DNA of 64,000 nt. It comes from Adiantum capillus-veneris. Taxonomy: Eukaryota; Streptophyta; Polypodiopsida; Polypodiales; Pteridaceae. The stretch is from the NCBI GenBank assembly GCA_014529385.2, contig CM043964.1, positions 4,706,997 through 4,770,996 on the forward strand, read 5' to 3'. Under the pieces are notes generated by a model. The model was given only the letters and a program-made list of their open reading frames with translations. It made no database searches and had not been told where the DNA came from. Of the stretch, positions 12,200 to 24,012 are shown piece by piece (the first letter of the stretch is position 1; every line of letters begins with the position of its first letter). The translations under genes and the position numbers were made by a program.

Positions 12200-13319
12200 T
12201 GTGAGCGGCATGAAAACACACACAGCGCCTCTATAACGACGCGACACACACTCTTGGGAAGATACACACACACACACACTATGGGGCACCACTCAGCTTA
12301 CACAACACACCTGGCCGAGACAGGGAACACACCTCTGGAGTGAGAGGAAAGAGACTATCCACTTGCCCACTCCACACAGACACACACACACCCAAAAAAC
12401 TCAGCTCAAAAGAGGAGAAATTCTGATGTTTAGATACAAATGAGCTTAGGCCAACACCAATGGGGCAAACAGCTCACAAAATATGGGTAAAAGTACCAGA
12501 TACAATCACCAACTGGAGCGGAAACTTCGCTCATAGGAGAAACTTACACAGAAAAACAGCAGAAAAAGAGTGAGGAATTTGGAAAAATGGACAGCGCCAT
12601 CACGTCCGGAACGGCCCAAAACCCCAGTCTACAATGTCAAAGTGCTCAAGCAGTTTACGGCCAAAACAGGCTCCAAAAACCCAAAAAACACACCTGCGGC
12701 TGTTCCTCCTCTCTTCTCCACGTTTTTTCTGGTCTTCTCTCTATTTTTTCAGTTCCCACACTTAGCTTTATTAGTTGGCCACCCTTGGCCTTTTAGATGA
12801 CCTCAAACGGACCCCGAACAGGCCAAAAACTGACCTCGCAGTGCATAGTTGTCACCTTTTTGCATCATTCGCACACCTGGCACTCAGCTTTTTTCCAATA
12901 ATGCATCTCATCACCACGTGAAGTGGCCCCAAAAAGTGGTCCTAATGATGACCTTTCTGCATAACTCTCACAAGAAAACACCCACGTTGTGTCCGTCCTC
13001 ATCCGCGTGCAAATATTGACCTCGTTCGCCCTCCTGACGCCACTAGATGCCATCTGACGCACCTGCTAACCTCATGTCGTCGGCCCGCGGATAGATTCCT
13101 CGAGAAGTTTTACGCACTATAAACTCCTCATTATTGTAGAAAAAACATACTGGTACTGGTGATAGTGAAAATCGATGCACTATGTACATGTTGTCCTACT
13201 TGTACACATGTGGGCCCCACGTAACCACCTGGCTAAGGAAAATGGGCAATCCTTTATTTGATGCACCATGCATGTATATGTACATATGCGCAATCCCTTG
13301 CTCCAAAAAACTCCTGACA
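12200..13319 (-). repeat. gypsy-1 downstream (3') LTR
   Basis: It is bounded by TG...CA on the minus strand and is a near copy of 19793-20925. Differences include a 16-base segment absent here (present at about 20239-20254) and small CA-repeat changes. The last 47 or so codons of the pol frame run into it. Confidence 0.92.
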
Positions 13320-16300
13320 TAACTTGCCCATCCCCTAGCCTGCTAGATGATTCATGATCAGCAGCAGCAAAGAGAGATATGAGACTCGCCGCATCACAAG
13401 TCTCCTCATCCTTCACCAACATTGCTTGCTCCACAGACAACTCATCTTGCTCCACCATCATTAACCTGGCATGATATAATTTAAGACGCAATCCATTTAC
13501 CCTTGACTTATGTAGAACGCCATCCAGGTTAGCCAGCTGATATGTGCCATTTGGAAAACACTCCACTACCTTGAAAGGGCCTTCCCACTTAATTTGAAAC
13601 TTCTTTTGGAAGGTGTTGTCCAGCTTACTGTTGTAGCGCAAAACCAAGTCATGTTTCTTGATACCCTTACTTTTCACCTGTTCATTTATCTTTGCCAAAG
13701 CCTTATCCTGCATCTGCCCATAATGCTCCAATGCGCTCATCCTATCCAACTGGACCTCTTGTAACTGCAAGAGCCTCTCTTTGAATGCATCACTAGGTGG
13801 CCCAAGCAACTTCTCTAACATCTTGACCGCAAGCAACTCTACCTCCACAGGCAATAGTGCTTCCTTTCCATACACCAAATGAAATGGAGTAAACCCTGTA
13901 CCTGTCTTCACCGAAGTACGGTAAGCCCATAATGCACTAGGCAATTCCAAATCCCAATTCTTTCCTTGGTGCTCTGTCACTTTAGAAAGAATTTGTACCA
14001 ACTCACCATTGAATCTTTCATTTAAGCGATTACACTGCGGGTAATAAGGAGTGGTATACTGGTGCCTAATCTTCATCTTTGTGCATAAGAAGTCTAGCAG
14101 TTTAGCTCTAAATCCTGGCCCCTTATCTGAAAGTAGCTCTAATGGCACCCCAAACTTGCAACATATTTCATCATACACAAATTTTGCCACATCCTTTGCA
14201 GTGATCTGTTTTACTACTATAGCCTCTGCCCATCTAGAGAGATAGTCCACTGCCGTCAAGATATAGCTTTTGCCCCTGCTTGTGATAGGTAACGGGCCTA
14301 TTGCATTAATCCCCCACTTTTCAAACACATTAAACGCCATAATGGTTTTTCGTAGCTCTAGCTTCAACACTCTCTTCCCAAATGCTTGACACCTATTGCA
14401 AGACCTACACCAATGGTGAACATCCTTGTGCAAACTAGGCCATACATACCCCTCTTGCAAAATATTATGCAAGGTGATCTTTAGAGCAAAATGGCCACCA
14501 CATGCGCCTTCATGATTCTCTTCCAACACTCTGTAAAGCTCCTCCCGCCAAGGTACACGTTTCAACACGAGATCAGCCCCTTTCATGTATAAGACATCAC
14601 CAATCAATTTGTACCTGTATGCTCTACGCACAAAGCCATACTTCTTAGACTTCTGAATCTCCTTTGGAATGATTCCTGTTAGCAAAAACTCCTCTTCTTG
14701 AGACAAACTTTCCCGGCCATGATAAAGAGGTAAATTGGTCCTCAATACGAATAGCTCCCCAATCATGCCTTGAGCTGCTTCATGTGCCTCTCCATTTAGA
14801 GCACGTTCAATGTGTCTGATGCTCCATGCTTCAAACTTTTTTAACAGGCCTTTAATTCTGAAGCACATTTCCTTCAATGAGGTGTTCTTGCTCTTCCATA
14901 CACCCAACACTTGCTTCACCACTAACAAGGCATCACCTTTTATGCTCAACCTTCGAACCCCATGCTTCAAACAAATGTGTAATCCGGCTTCCAATGTAGC
15001 ATATTCAGCCTCATTGTTACTATGCGCATCCAATTTGAACCCTCTCTTGCATACTAGCTTCCCCTCTGGATCATAAAGTGCTATACCCCCCGAAGCTGCA
15101 TCATGGCTCTTTCTGTATGAACCATCAAAGAACAACACATGTGCATTGCTGATCTGTGGCACTTCTTCAACTACCTTTCTCACCACCTCTTCCTTAACAA
15201 TAAGGGGAGTCTCCTTGTAGGTCAACAAATCAGCTAGGGTAGCCCTTGTACTATCTTTCACTAGAAAAGAGAACTCAAACTCTTGCAACTCAATTACCCA
15301 TTTCTTCACCACATTTGACATGTTAGTACCATTAATTAACTGTGGCAAAAAGGCATAACTCGTCAAGAAAACAAAAGGCCGTGGTAGCAAGTAATGACGA
15401 AATCGTCGACAAGCAAATATTACACTGGCCATCACTAGCTCTACTTCCGATAACTTTCTCTCCGCTACCAACTTCACTCGGCTTGCACAATACACTGGCC
15501 TCATATAATGGCTGCCCTTCCCCTTTTTCAATAGCATAGCTCCAATGGCATCATCCCCTACTGATGGATTTACATAAAAAACTTTCTCCCAATCAGGAGC
15601 CTGCATGGCTGACAACCCCCCTAACACCTCTTTCACCTCTTGAAACACTTCTTCACACTTGTCATCCCATTGCAATGGATCATGCCTTGCCACTTGCTGT
15701 AATGGATAAAGAAGCTGCGAAGACAATGGAATAAACCGTGCCATGTACTTCACTTTGTGTATAAAGGTTGCCAATTGCTTCATACTCGTAGGTGATGGAA
15801 GAAGAATAATAGACTTAACCTTGTCTGGATCAGCCTCAATGCCATTTTCTGACACCATATGGCCCAATAACTTCACCCTTGGCTGTGCTAGATGACATTT
15901 CTTTGGATTTAGTTGTCCTCCACATTCATCATATCGAGCGAATACCATCTGTAGCTTCTCATGGTGATCAGCCCTACTGCTATAGACACAGAAGTCATCC
16001 ATAAAAGCTTTAACGCAACTACCAATGAATGGTTCCAACACCCAATTTGCTCTCTCTTGATAGAAAGATGGTCCATTTGACAACCCAAACGGCAATATTG
16101 TGTAACAATAACAGCCCCATGGCGTAATGAAAGTTGTCTTTGTGCGGTCTTTAAGAGCAATCTTCAATTGAAAATAGCCTGAAAAACCATCACACACACT
16201 GTACCTCTCATAACCTGCCACTGAATCCAAGATCTGATCAATGAATGGAAGAGGATATGGGTTCTTCTTAGTGGCTGCATTTAAGGGTTTAAAATCTACA

Positions 16301-16404
16301 CAAATCCTCCACTTCCCATCCTTCTTTGGACTGACTACTACTGGACTCACCCATTCTGTGGTCTCCACAGGGACTATGAACCCTGCCTTCAACAACTTGT
16401 CCAC
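13180..16404 (-). CDS. gypsy-1 pol: reverse transcriptase, two RNase H domains, integrase
   Basis: Copies the element's RNA into DNA and inserts it in the nucleus. In order in the 1,074-residue frame: RT with LPFGLSNGPSFYQ and the active-site FMDD; an ordinary retroviral-type RNase H; a second RNase H with FFDGSYR, NNEAEY and KGDALLVV; then integrase with an HHCC zinc finger ending CRSCNRCQ and catalytic D-D-E in AVDYLSRW, LSDKGPGF and NERFNGEL. A second RNase H is a known hallmark of the Tat lineage. The frame starts at MDKLLKAGFI only because an 11-bp duplication separates it from the protease frame. In an intact element gag-pol would be longer. Catalytic residues look intact. Confidence 0.92.
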   Translation of the reverse strand: MDKLLKAGFIVPVETTEWVSPVVVSPKKDGKWRICVDFKPLNAATKKNPYPLPFIDQILDSVAGYERYSVCDGFSGYFQLKIALKDRTKTTFITPWGCYCYTILPFGLSNGPSFYQERANWVLEPFIGSCVKAFMDDFCVYSSRADHHEKLQMVFARYDECGGQLNPKKCHLAQPRVKLLGHMVSENGIEADPDKVKSIILLPSPTSMKQLATFIHKVKYMARFIPLSSQLLYPLQQVARHDPLQWDDKCEEVFQEVKEVLGGLSAMQAPDWEKVFYVNPSVGDDAIGAMLLKKGKGSHYMRPVYCASRVKLVAERKLSEVELVMASVIFACRRFRHYLLPRPFVFLTSYAFLPQLINGTNMSNVVKKWVIELQEFEFSFLVKDSTRATLADLLTYKETPLIVKEEVVRKVVEEVPQISNAHVLFFDGSYRKSHDAASGGIALYDPEGKLVCKRGFKLDAHSNNEAEYATLEAGLHICLKHGVRRLSIKGDALLVVKQVLGVWKSKNTSLKEMCFRIKGLLKKFEAWSIRHIERALNGEAHEAAQGMIGELFVLRTNLPLYHGRESLSQEEEFLLTGIIPKEIQKSKKYGFVRRAYRYKLIGDVLYMKGADLVLKRVPWREELYRVLEENHEGACGGHFALKITLHNILQEGYVWPSLHKDVHHWCRSCNRCQAFGKRVLKLELRKTIMAFNVFEKWGINAIGPLPITSRGKSYILTAVDYLSRWAEAIVVKQITAKDVAKFVYDEICCKFGVPLELLSDKGPGFRAKLLDFLCTKMKIRHQYTTPYYPQCNRLNERFNGELVQILSKVTEHQGKNWDLELPSALWAYRTSVKTGTGFTPFHLVYGKEALLPVEVELLAVKMLEKLLGPPSDAFKERLLQLQEVQLDRMSALEHYGQMQDKALAKINEQVKSKGIKKHDLVLRYNSKLDNTFQKKFQIKWEGPFKVVECFPNGTYQLANLDGVLHKSRVNGLRLKLYHARLMMVEQDELSVEQAMLVKDEETCDAASLISLFAAADHESSSRLGDGQVMSGVFWSKGLRICTYTCMVHQIKDCPFSLARWLRGAHMCTSRTTCT
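13320..13338 (-). promoter_or_regulatory. gypsy-1 polypurine tract
   Basis: On the minus strand CTAGGGGATGGGCAAG lies immediately upstream of the 3' LTR, the position where plus-strand synthesis is primed. It sits inside the pol frame. The first 14 bases recur exactly at about 17406-17419, at the gag/protease junction. Confidence 0.6.
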
Positions 16405-17378
16405 AACTTGTCCACCGCTTCTCGCAAGGCTTCCATTTGCTCTTGACCCATCCTTCTTAGCCTTTGCCGCACTGGCTTAGCACCTTCTTTCAGCTCTATA
16501 TGCATCTCTTCACCCTTGAACCCTCTGATCTCTTCATATGAAGTAATGAACAAATCAGGAAAACTAGCCAGCATATGCAAAAATATATCCTTCTCCATAG
16601 TTGAGAGGTCTCCACTGATCATTTGTGTCATCAATTCCTGCTTCTTTGACAACTCAACCTTGGTTTGCATCAGCCCTTCAATCACTTCATAAGGCCCTTC
16701 ACTTTCATCTTCAACCTCATTCGCAAATGCAACTAAACCAAACTCCTGGATTTCTTTGTCCATCAAAAGAAATGCAACATCGGCATCCTCATCACTACTG
16801 GTAGTGCTATCACTGTCCTCATCTGTCACCGTGGAAGAGTCTTCATCACTAGACTCATCCTCATCTTCATAAAGCTCCTCTAATCGTTTCCTTGTGTCCA
16901 TATTATAAAGCTTCTTGGTACCTGTCTTTCCATAGAGGCTAATCGTACCATGTCGCCAATCTTGAATAGCTCCCACTGCACGTAACCATGGTATGCCCAG
17001 TATAATAGGATATGCTCCCAACCCTGCTGGCATCACATGAAAATCAACCACTGCCTTTGCATCATATGCCTCCACTTCTAAGCTCTTTACAACACCCAAG
17101 CATTTTACTTTTTGATGGTTTGCCAATCTGATCCGAAAACTTGACACCCCAGCCACTGTGAGACCCATATTCTCAATGCATGAGTGTGTTATGACGCATA
17201 TTTGGGCTCCGCCATCCACATAACCTTGTCCCAAATTTTTCCTTTTATGCCACACATCTACTATTGGACAAATGTCTGGTAGCTCGTCCATTGCCAACAC
17301 CTTCACTGAACCTCTCTCTGGCTCTTTCTCCATTGGGTTAACCATCCTCTTCCTCTGTCGCTTTAGCTTAGGCACCAT
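16389..17378 (-). pseudogene. gypsy-1 aspartic protease and RT entry region
   Basis: Protease processes the gag-pol polyprotein. The frame is already open upstream of the listed Met: TRGWADVTFGQLIEM precedes MVPKLKRQ, the usual pre-protease block. The active-site strand reads YVDGGAQICVIT, a D-G-G-A version of the D-T/S-G motif that is common in plant gypsy elements. A strongly acidic linker follows (about residues 170-205), then RRLRRMGQEQME, the lead-in to RT. The frame ends in the 11-bp duplication at 16394-16415, after which RT continues in another frame. Confidence 0.85.
16394..16415. repeat. 11-bp tandem duplication that breaks gypsy-1 pol
   Basis: AACTTGTCCAC occurs twice in a row (16394-16404, 16405-16415). 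Because 11 is not a multiple of 3, it shifts the frame between VDKL of the protease ORF and MDKLLKAGFI of the RT ORF. Removing one copy would make the two frames continuous. Confidence 0.9.
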
Positions 17379-17415
17379 CTCTATAAGCTGCCCAAAAGTA
17401 ACATCTGCCCATCCC

Positions 17416-18663
17416 CTAGTGGAAAATCTGAAACATGAAACTTTCGACGAGCTCTCCTTTTCCTCTTGGCCTTGACATCCTCGCCTTCATGGCTCTTTCC
17501 TTTCTTCTTACTAGGACCTGGGGCACTTCTTCCTTATCCTCTGTGGTCCTCTTCCCAATAGGCATCACTAATGTATCCTCTAGCTTTGATGCCTTCTCCA
17601 AGGTGACTACACTTAGCACTTTTGTCTTTCCCTTTTCCTCCTGGGTCAGTCCACTGGTTCCTTTGTCTCCCTTAATTTCGATGCCATAATCATTTGACCT
17701 AGTTAGCACCTGTCTTGGCAATGGATACATGTCTCCCCCCATCCTTGGTGGCTTATCACATTGCGGGCTGATGTGACCCAACTCTCCACAATTATAACAT
17801 GTGGGCGTCTGTCTCCAAAACCTACCATTGCTTTGTCCAACACCATTCCTAGGCCTTTCTTCACCTCCTGGCTGATTTGCAAACCTCCCTCGACCTCGAT
17901 TATTTCCCACTTGACCTAGCATGTGTAGGCTGAAATTCTTCATCAAATCTACCATTTGCCTCATGTCTTGCCTTAGCCCATCATCTTGCATTGCTGTAGT
18001 GACCACTGCTGGCATAACCTGAGTAGTAACAGGAACTACTGGTTCATGATGAACCCCTGACATGCGCCCTTGTAAAGACTCTATAGGCTGAAATTTAGAC
18101 CTCATGGACAAAGACTCCACCCCTAACTGGCTCATTTTCCTCAGCTTCCACTCTTTGTTCCTTGCTACCTCTAGTGCATCCTCATATGTCCTAGGCTTCT
18201 TTAGCTCCACTCTCCAACGTATATTCTCCCAAAGGCCAGCCAAGAACCTGTCCTTCTTCATCATGTCAGGCGGGGGTACCTGTGGTGCTAAAGCCTTGCA
18301 CATCTGCTCCCATGCCAATGAAAACTTTCGTATATATGAATCTACTGGCTCACCTTCCTTTTGCACTAAAGCCTGTACTTCTTGCCACACTTTGTCAGGA
18401 TCTTCTATCTTCACAAACTCCACTTCCAACCCATGTCGTAGATTGTCCCAACTCAACCTTACAGGTGGATCAGCCACACGCAACTCCTCTTCAAATGCTT
18501 TAGACCAAACTCGTGCATCACTCTTCAAACAAATTTGGAGAAGGCATAACATCTGCGCAGGGTCATGAATCTAGTTGCTAATGCAGGCAACCTCCATCTT
18601 TTCCAAAAATTCTTCCACATCTTCATCACTTCTTCCATGAAACTCCGGATAAGAGAAAGCCAT
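17416..18663 (-). pseudogene. gypsy-1 gag
   Basis: Forms the virus-like particle and packages RNA. The likely start is the ATG at 18663 (MAFSYPEFHGRSDEDVEEFL), a standard gag opening. An in-frame TAG at 18571-18573 interrupts it after ACISN; the frame then stays open to 17416. The capsid-like region WQEVQALVQKEGEPVDSYIR precedes a basic, Gly/Arg-rich stretch and a CCHC zinc knuckle, CYNCGELGHISPQC. At the 3' end KRKRRARRKFHVSDFPLG is readable in one frame and ADVTFGQLIEM in another, so a deletion or shift at about 17416-17450 separates gag from protease. Not functional as it stands. Confidence 0.85.
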
Positions 18664-19769
18664 GGCTACCCAAATTATGATGCTTTGAGAACCCCTTCGA
18701 ACACACGTGCAAGAACCCAAAACTTTTCACTACCCAATCCCCAGAAACTTCAATGGAGCTCAGCTTTAGATAAGGACAAACACATGCACATCAAATGAGT
18801 TTTCATAGTTGATCATCGGAATTACAACAGGCAAAGGACATTCCAGGATCTCTCTCAATCTTCTTGGCCCAAACATAAAGACTATGCGCTGCTGGAAAAA
18901 GATCTCCTTGGACACATGAACATTAATCTGAATTATTTGAGTTAAATGAAAAGGAGTGAACTGAGGGCCATTTTGATCATCCATTAAAGCCAACCATGAA
19001 GCTCCCAAGAAGGCACACCTGACTCAACCTCTGATTTTGCCAAAATTTCAGCAGCATAATAGCATAAATGGCTCAAAATACCAAAAAACCAGCCATCATA
19101 GCTTGGGAAAATTTTGGCAGAGTTTCCCCAGAAGTAGAGCAGTGTGAACCCAAAATATAGACTGTCTATGTATGCATAAACTGCCAACAATAGAACCTGA
19201 GCATCAATTAGGAATCACTAGTACATAGCCTATGGCGAGGTCACAAAAAGGGTGCTCCAGCTACCTGTATCACCAAAAGGATCTCTACATTTGAGAATCC
19301 CCCAGCTCAATAAAAACCTCACGCTATCGACCCTCACACGAAGGCTAATGCAAATCCCGTATAGTCAAGTCTCAAAAATGACTATCTTCCAGACCAAGTC
19401 TCAGAAATGGCTGGGACTGCCAAATACAACCAAATATGGCTCCACAAATGCGTACAATGGCAGTTTCCACAAGTAACGTACAATCCAGCAGACAATGCGC
19501 TCAAATAGGCGCCAAGTGATGCATACCCACAACCACTGCAAGTGACACCACTGCTAATATATCACTGCAAGTGATGCATACCCACAACCACTGCAAGTGA
19601 CACCACTGCTAATATATCACTGTACTCCAGCTACCTGTACCTGTGTGAATCACCTGTACCTGTACCTGTCCCTGTAACCTGTAACCTGTAACATGTAATC
19701 TGCAACCTGTAACCTGTAAACTCGAATCTCCAAGCTTGAAGCTCGAAGCAGAAGGTACTCGAAGAAGAT
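18664..19769 (-). other. gypsy-1 untranslated leader
   Basis: This lies between the primer site and gag, with no conserved coding. It holds two tandem duplications: a unit of about 55 bp, twice at 19513-19622 (AAGTGATGCATACCCACAAC...), and a CCTGTAAC-type short repeat at about 19650-19735. Confidence 0.7.
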
Positions 19770-19786
19770 CCTCCGTGGGGGCGCCA
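19770..19786 (-). promoter_or_regulatory. gypsy-1 primer-binding site
   Basis: The minus strand reads TGGCGCCCCCACGGAGG, starting six bases after the LTR end (CGCTCACA). It begins with the TGG that pairs with tRNA CCA. TGGCGCC openings are typical of plant gypsy elements; I did not assign the exact tRNA. Confidence 0.75.
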
Positions 19787-19792
19787 AAAGAA

Positions 19793-20925
19793 TGTGAGCG
19801 GGATGAAAACACACACAGCGCCTCTATAACGACGCAACACACACTCTTGGGAAGATACACACACACACTATGGGGCACCACTCAGCTTACACAACACACC
19901 TGGCCGAGACAGGGAACACACCTCTGGAGTGAGAGGAAAGAGACTATCCACTTGCCCACTCCACACAGACACACACACACCCAAAAAACTCAGCTCAAAA
20001 GAGGAGAATTTCTGATGTTTAGATACAAATGAGCTTAGGCCAACACCAATGGGGCAAACAGCTCACAAAATATGGGTAAAAGATACCAGATACAATCACC
20101 AACTGGAGCAGAAACTTCGCTCATAGGAGAAACTTACACAGAAAAACAGCAGAAAAAGAGTGAGGAATTTGGAAAAATGGACAGCGCCATCGCGTCCGGA
20201 ACGGCCCAAAACCCCAGTCTACAATGTCAAAGTGCTCAAATCCGACCTCGGATGAGCAGTTTACGGCCAAAACAGGCTCCAAAAACCCAAAAAACACACA
20301 TGCGGCTGTTCCTCCTCTCTTCTCCACGTTTTTTCTGGTCTTATCTCTGTTTTTTCAGTTCCCACACTTAGCTTTATTAGTTGGCCACCCTTGGCCTTTT
20401 AGATGACCTCAAACGGACCCCGAACGGGCCAAAAACTGACCTCGCAGTGCATAGTTGTCACCTTTTTGCATCATTCGCACACCTGGCACTCAGCTCTTTT
20501 CCAATAATGCATCTCGCCACCACGTGAAGTGGCCCCAAAAAGTGGTCCTAATGATGACCTTTCTGCATAACTCTCACAAGAAAACACCCACGTTGTGTCC
20601 GTCCTCATCCGCGTGCAAATATTGACCTCGTTCGCCCTCCTGACGCCACTAGATGCCATCTAACGCACCTGCTAACCTCATGTCGTCGGCCCGCGGATAG
20701 CTTCCTCGAGAAGTTTTACGCGCTATAAACTCCTCATTATTGTAGAAAAAACATACTGGTACTGGTGATAGTGAAAATTGATGCACTATGTACATGCTGT
20801 CCTACTTGTACACATGTGGGCCCCACGTAACCACCTGGCTAAGGAAAATGGGCAATCCTTTATTTGATGCACCATGCATGTATATGTACATATGCGCAAT
20901 CCCTTGCTCCAAAAAACTCTTGACA
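19793..20925 (-). repeat. gypsy-1 upstream (5') LTR
   Basis: A near copy of 12200-13319, TGTCAAGAG...CGCTCACA on the minus strand. The CACACACAC run near 19856 is shorter than in the other LTR. Confidence 0.92.
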
Positions 20926-20929
20926 CCGT

Positions 20930-21474
20930 TTTGCTTATATCGATCGATTCCCCCTTCCCTTATATGCTTGTGTGAAAGTGTTTTCGGGCGTGTGTTGACA
21001 AGTGTTTCCCCTTGAGTTCGGGCTGTGCAAAGAGAGATAGAGAGAGGTGTTGTGTGAGTGGAAGGAAGTGAATTGAGCAGTGCAAAATTATTGGGCTAAA
21101 TTGTGGTGTTGTAGCGAGTGTGTGCATCAAGTTGTGTGCAAACGGTGGTTTGCCTGCAAATTGTTGGAGTTGTGGTTGTGTTTTCTAGTAGGTTGGGGTG
21201 TTTGGAATCCCTATGATATATAGAGGCAATTGATTGTGTGTTGGGTGTGTTACCATTTCCCCCTTTTCAACAGATTCTAGATTGTATCCCATAGACTCCA
21301 TCACTCATGAAATTATTTAAGTACTTGAAGTTGTGTTACCTTATCACAAACAACTCGTTGAGGGGTTCCTCTCCGCTTCTTTGGATGCCTCCATAGAAAC
21401 CCGTCCTGTAAGAAATACATAAGCCTTCTTTCGAATACGTTTAAATTCTTGGTTGGTCCAGTCCTCTTGCTTCT
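20930..21474. other. No gene recognised; flank of gypsy-1
   Basis: T/G-rich sequence. It could include the decayed 3' end of gypsy-2, whose LTR should lie here, but I found no match to the LTR at 50376-51245. Confidence 0.3.
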
Positions 21475-22841
21475 TTAGTGTACTTCAATTTTTTCAATCA
21501 ACAACCATTCACCTTCATACTTGTCCTCAACAAAAGATTGTAATGCAAAAACCATGTGTTTACATTCTACATGCAGTTTTGAAGAGGTAAAGAACATCAA
21601 TCCCACATCTTCAGCTTCAGAAATCATAGTCTCTTCATCTTCAAACCTGGCCCTGGACAGCATGTCAGCTATCAGATTATCCTTCCCTACAATATGATGA
21701 AACTCGAGATTTAATGACTTAGTATATGCTATCCAACGTAGCATGGCGATATCTGGTGTAGACCAACTTATAATCATCCCAAGCAATGGTACGCAATCTG
21801 TCTCTACTATTATAGAAGCACTGATAAAGTACTCTTTGTCACACCTTATGGAAATTGCTACACCCCAAAGTTCCCTTTTAACCTGCAAATATACTCTCTG
21901 CCGAGCACTTAACACTTTAGCACCATATCTGATAGCATACCTTTGTCCATGCTCGTCATCTTGTCCAATAGCCCACCCAATACCTGTAGGACTCGTGTCA
22001 ACGTCACAATAATTGGCTTTTCGCTTTTGTAGTCTTCTTTCCTTAATGTAGGAGCCTCTTGTAACATCTTCTTCAATTTACGCACAGCTTTCGAGTGTTC
22101 TTCTTTCCAAACAAATTTCTACCCCTTCCTAGCAACTGGATAAAACCTCTGCAACATGTGAAAAATGGGGTAACCATATCAAGTAGAAAACACATGCACC
22201 TAAAAATATTTGCACTTCTGTAATTGAATTGCATCACCTTCATCCTTTGAATAGCCTCCACTTTGACGGGGCTTGGTCTTGTACCAGATGGTCCACATAA
22301 GTGTCCCACAATCAAAACTTCTTTGACCCTGAACATAGACGTTTGGCCTGAGAGTGTAAGGTTGACCTCTTCAAGCCTCGATAATATCTGTTACAATCAA
22401 CAATATGGTTAGCCAAGAATTGTATGCACCCCCTCTGATCTTTGAGTTCATCTTTCTCACCCTCTTCACACCCTTTTATCGGCACATCAACAATAAAAGG
22501 CATGGTGATCTGAGGAATGAAATCTCGTAGCACTTTGTTCATCATGTGGGAAACTGAATTAGTTGCACCTTGTGGCAATGTACACATTCTTACTAATCCC
22601 AAAGGAGTATGCATGGTTCTCAGATCCCTGCTTTCTATAGCCATTTGAAATTGATCATAACCTGAATACAAGTCTTCCATAGTAGGATGGCTCTCCCAAC
22701 AAAAGCCTCCACAAATTCATCAACCACTAGACCTGTACCTACATTTCTCATAGTTACCTTATTCACTGGCTGCATATCATGTATAAACCTCAATGTACTA
22801 TTCTTCTTGGGAATCGTAAACCACCTGCTAGAGTGTGACAA
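21475..22841 (-). pseudogene. gypsy-2 reverse transcriptase and RNase H, decayed
   Basis: Reading on the minus strand, 22841-22640 gives RFIHDMQPVNKVTMRNVG, then MEDLYSGYDQF...LPQGATNSVSHMMNKVL and the catalytic box IVDVPIKG. The usual form is IDDxPIKG, so the first catalytic Asp is lost. After a frameshifted connection, 21915-21475 encodes an RNase H with LWGVAISIRCDKEY, IVETDCVPLLG and the final HHIVGKDNLIADMLSR. At least three frame changes separate the pieces. RT is clearly dead. The family resembles gypsy elements I recall as common in fungi and mosses, a memory-based impression. Confidence 0.8.
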
Positions 22842-24012
22842 GTCATAACATTAGGATAGCCTTCTTATGAGCATGGGGTTGTCTTCTTCACGAAAAAGTG
22901 GCTACTTTCGACCTCTCTCCAGTCTTTAGCAAAGTGGCACAGAAATAAGCTCGAAAAGAGGGGTCTTGCACACAAACGCATACCGCAAAAACACAACCCA
23001 CACACACGAGTCCACAATTCCCGGCCATGTTCAGCGAGCCGTAACTCCCAAATGCTTCAGATTTTTCCGTCCCACATGAATTTGCTCGTCTCGTCAAGCT
23101 CTTCGATAATTGTGTGCTGCAAAAAATCCATATCCTGCTCATTTTGGCCAAAAATTCACCTACAAGTTGACAATTTCTACAAAAACAATGTAAAATAGCA
23201 TTTTCTCACTTTTTCCCTAATCTACGGGCTGAAACGAGCATCAAAATGAAGGAATCTGAAAAAACTTGAACAAGAAACGATATTTTTCCTTGTATTGAGG
23301 ATTACAATTCCTACATACAAAAATTTTCCAAATTTTGACCTTAGCACCCTCAAAACTGGCTCCCGAGAGGTGTCCCAGACAAAATTTGACACTTCACAGA
23401 AACCATTAGAATAAAGTCCTACACTGTGAAAAAACGCTGAAATGAAGAAACTTTGCTCCAAAAAAATATATATATCAAAACTTTGCAAAACAAGTCCTAT
23501 TAAATAGAGTAAGGAACACAAGAGGGCTCCAAAATGCCCATCTTAATCTTCCCATTTAACAGATCAACCAACTTAGGAAGATGAGCTTTCAAAACAGGTA
23601 TAGGTCATAGATTCCAGGGGAGATGTGGCATATTGAATATCACCATGGGAGCCACAATGCTAGGATCCACACAACCAATATCACCTGGTTGGAAAGAAAA
23701 GCCCTGCCATCCTTCTTTAACATTTCTCGAGAACATGCTATCTCTTCTTGATTTAAAAAATCTGCATCACTGATTTGCAATTTCTACAAATTTTCTTCAG
23801 TAAATGAGTGCCTAATTTTCCCTGGATCTCAGAGAATAGGCTGTCGAGATGCTTTCTCCATAACAATGTCACTCTCTTTTGGCAATGGAATAGCCACACA
23901 TCTGACCATTTTTGCCAGTGTTTTGTATTTTTTATTTACTTGTATCTCCTCTGCATCCACCAACTCGGCTTTGAATTGAAAAATGATGACATACATATCA
24001 AGAGAGTTTACC
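22842..24012. other. Interruption of gypsy-2; unrecognised
   Basis: The pol reading breaks here. TATATATA and CTCTATTTAATAGG (minus strand, about 23500) and the lack of pol similarity suggest a further inserted LTR-like or non-autonomous piece. Its ends are not visible. Confidence 0.35.

Larger units (their letters stand above)
12196..20929 (-). mobile_element. gypsy-1: nearly complete Ty3/gypsy LTR retrotransposon (Tat-like)
   Basis: The element reads on the minus strand. It has two LTRs (12200-13319 and 19793-20925) that look about 97-98% identical, a primer site next to the upstream LTR, a purine tract next to the downstream LTR, and gag-protease-RT-RNase H-second RNase H-integrase in order. 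CCGT flanks both ends (12196-12199 and 20926-20929) as a target duplication; a 5-bp CCGTT reading is also possible. High LTR similarity means a fairly recent insertion. Three coding lesions (stop near 18571, frameshift near 17416, 11-bp duplication near 16404) make this copy non-autonomous. Confidence 0.92.

Noticed and set aside
20926-21474. Downstream LTR of gypsy-2
   Set aside because: Position is right but no similarity to 50376-51245 was found by eye.
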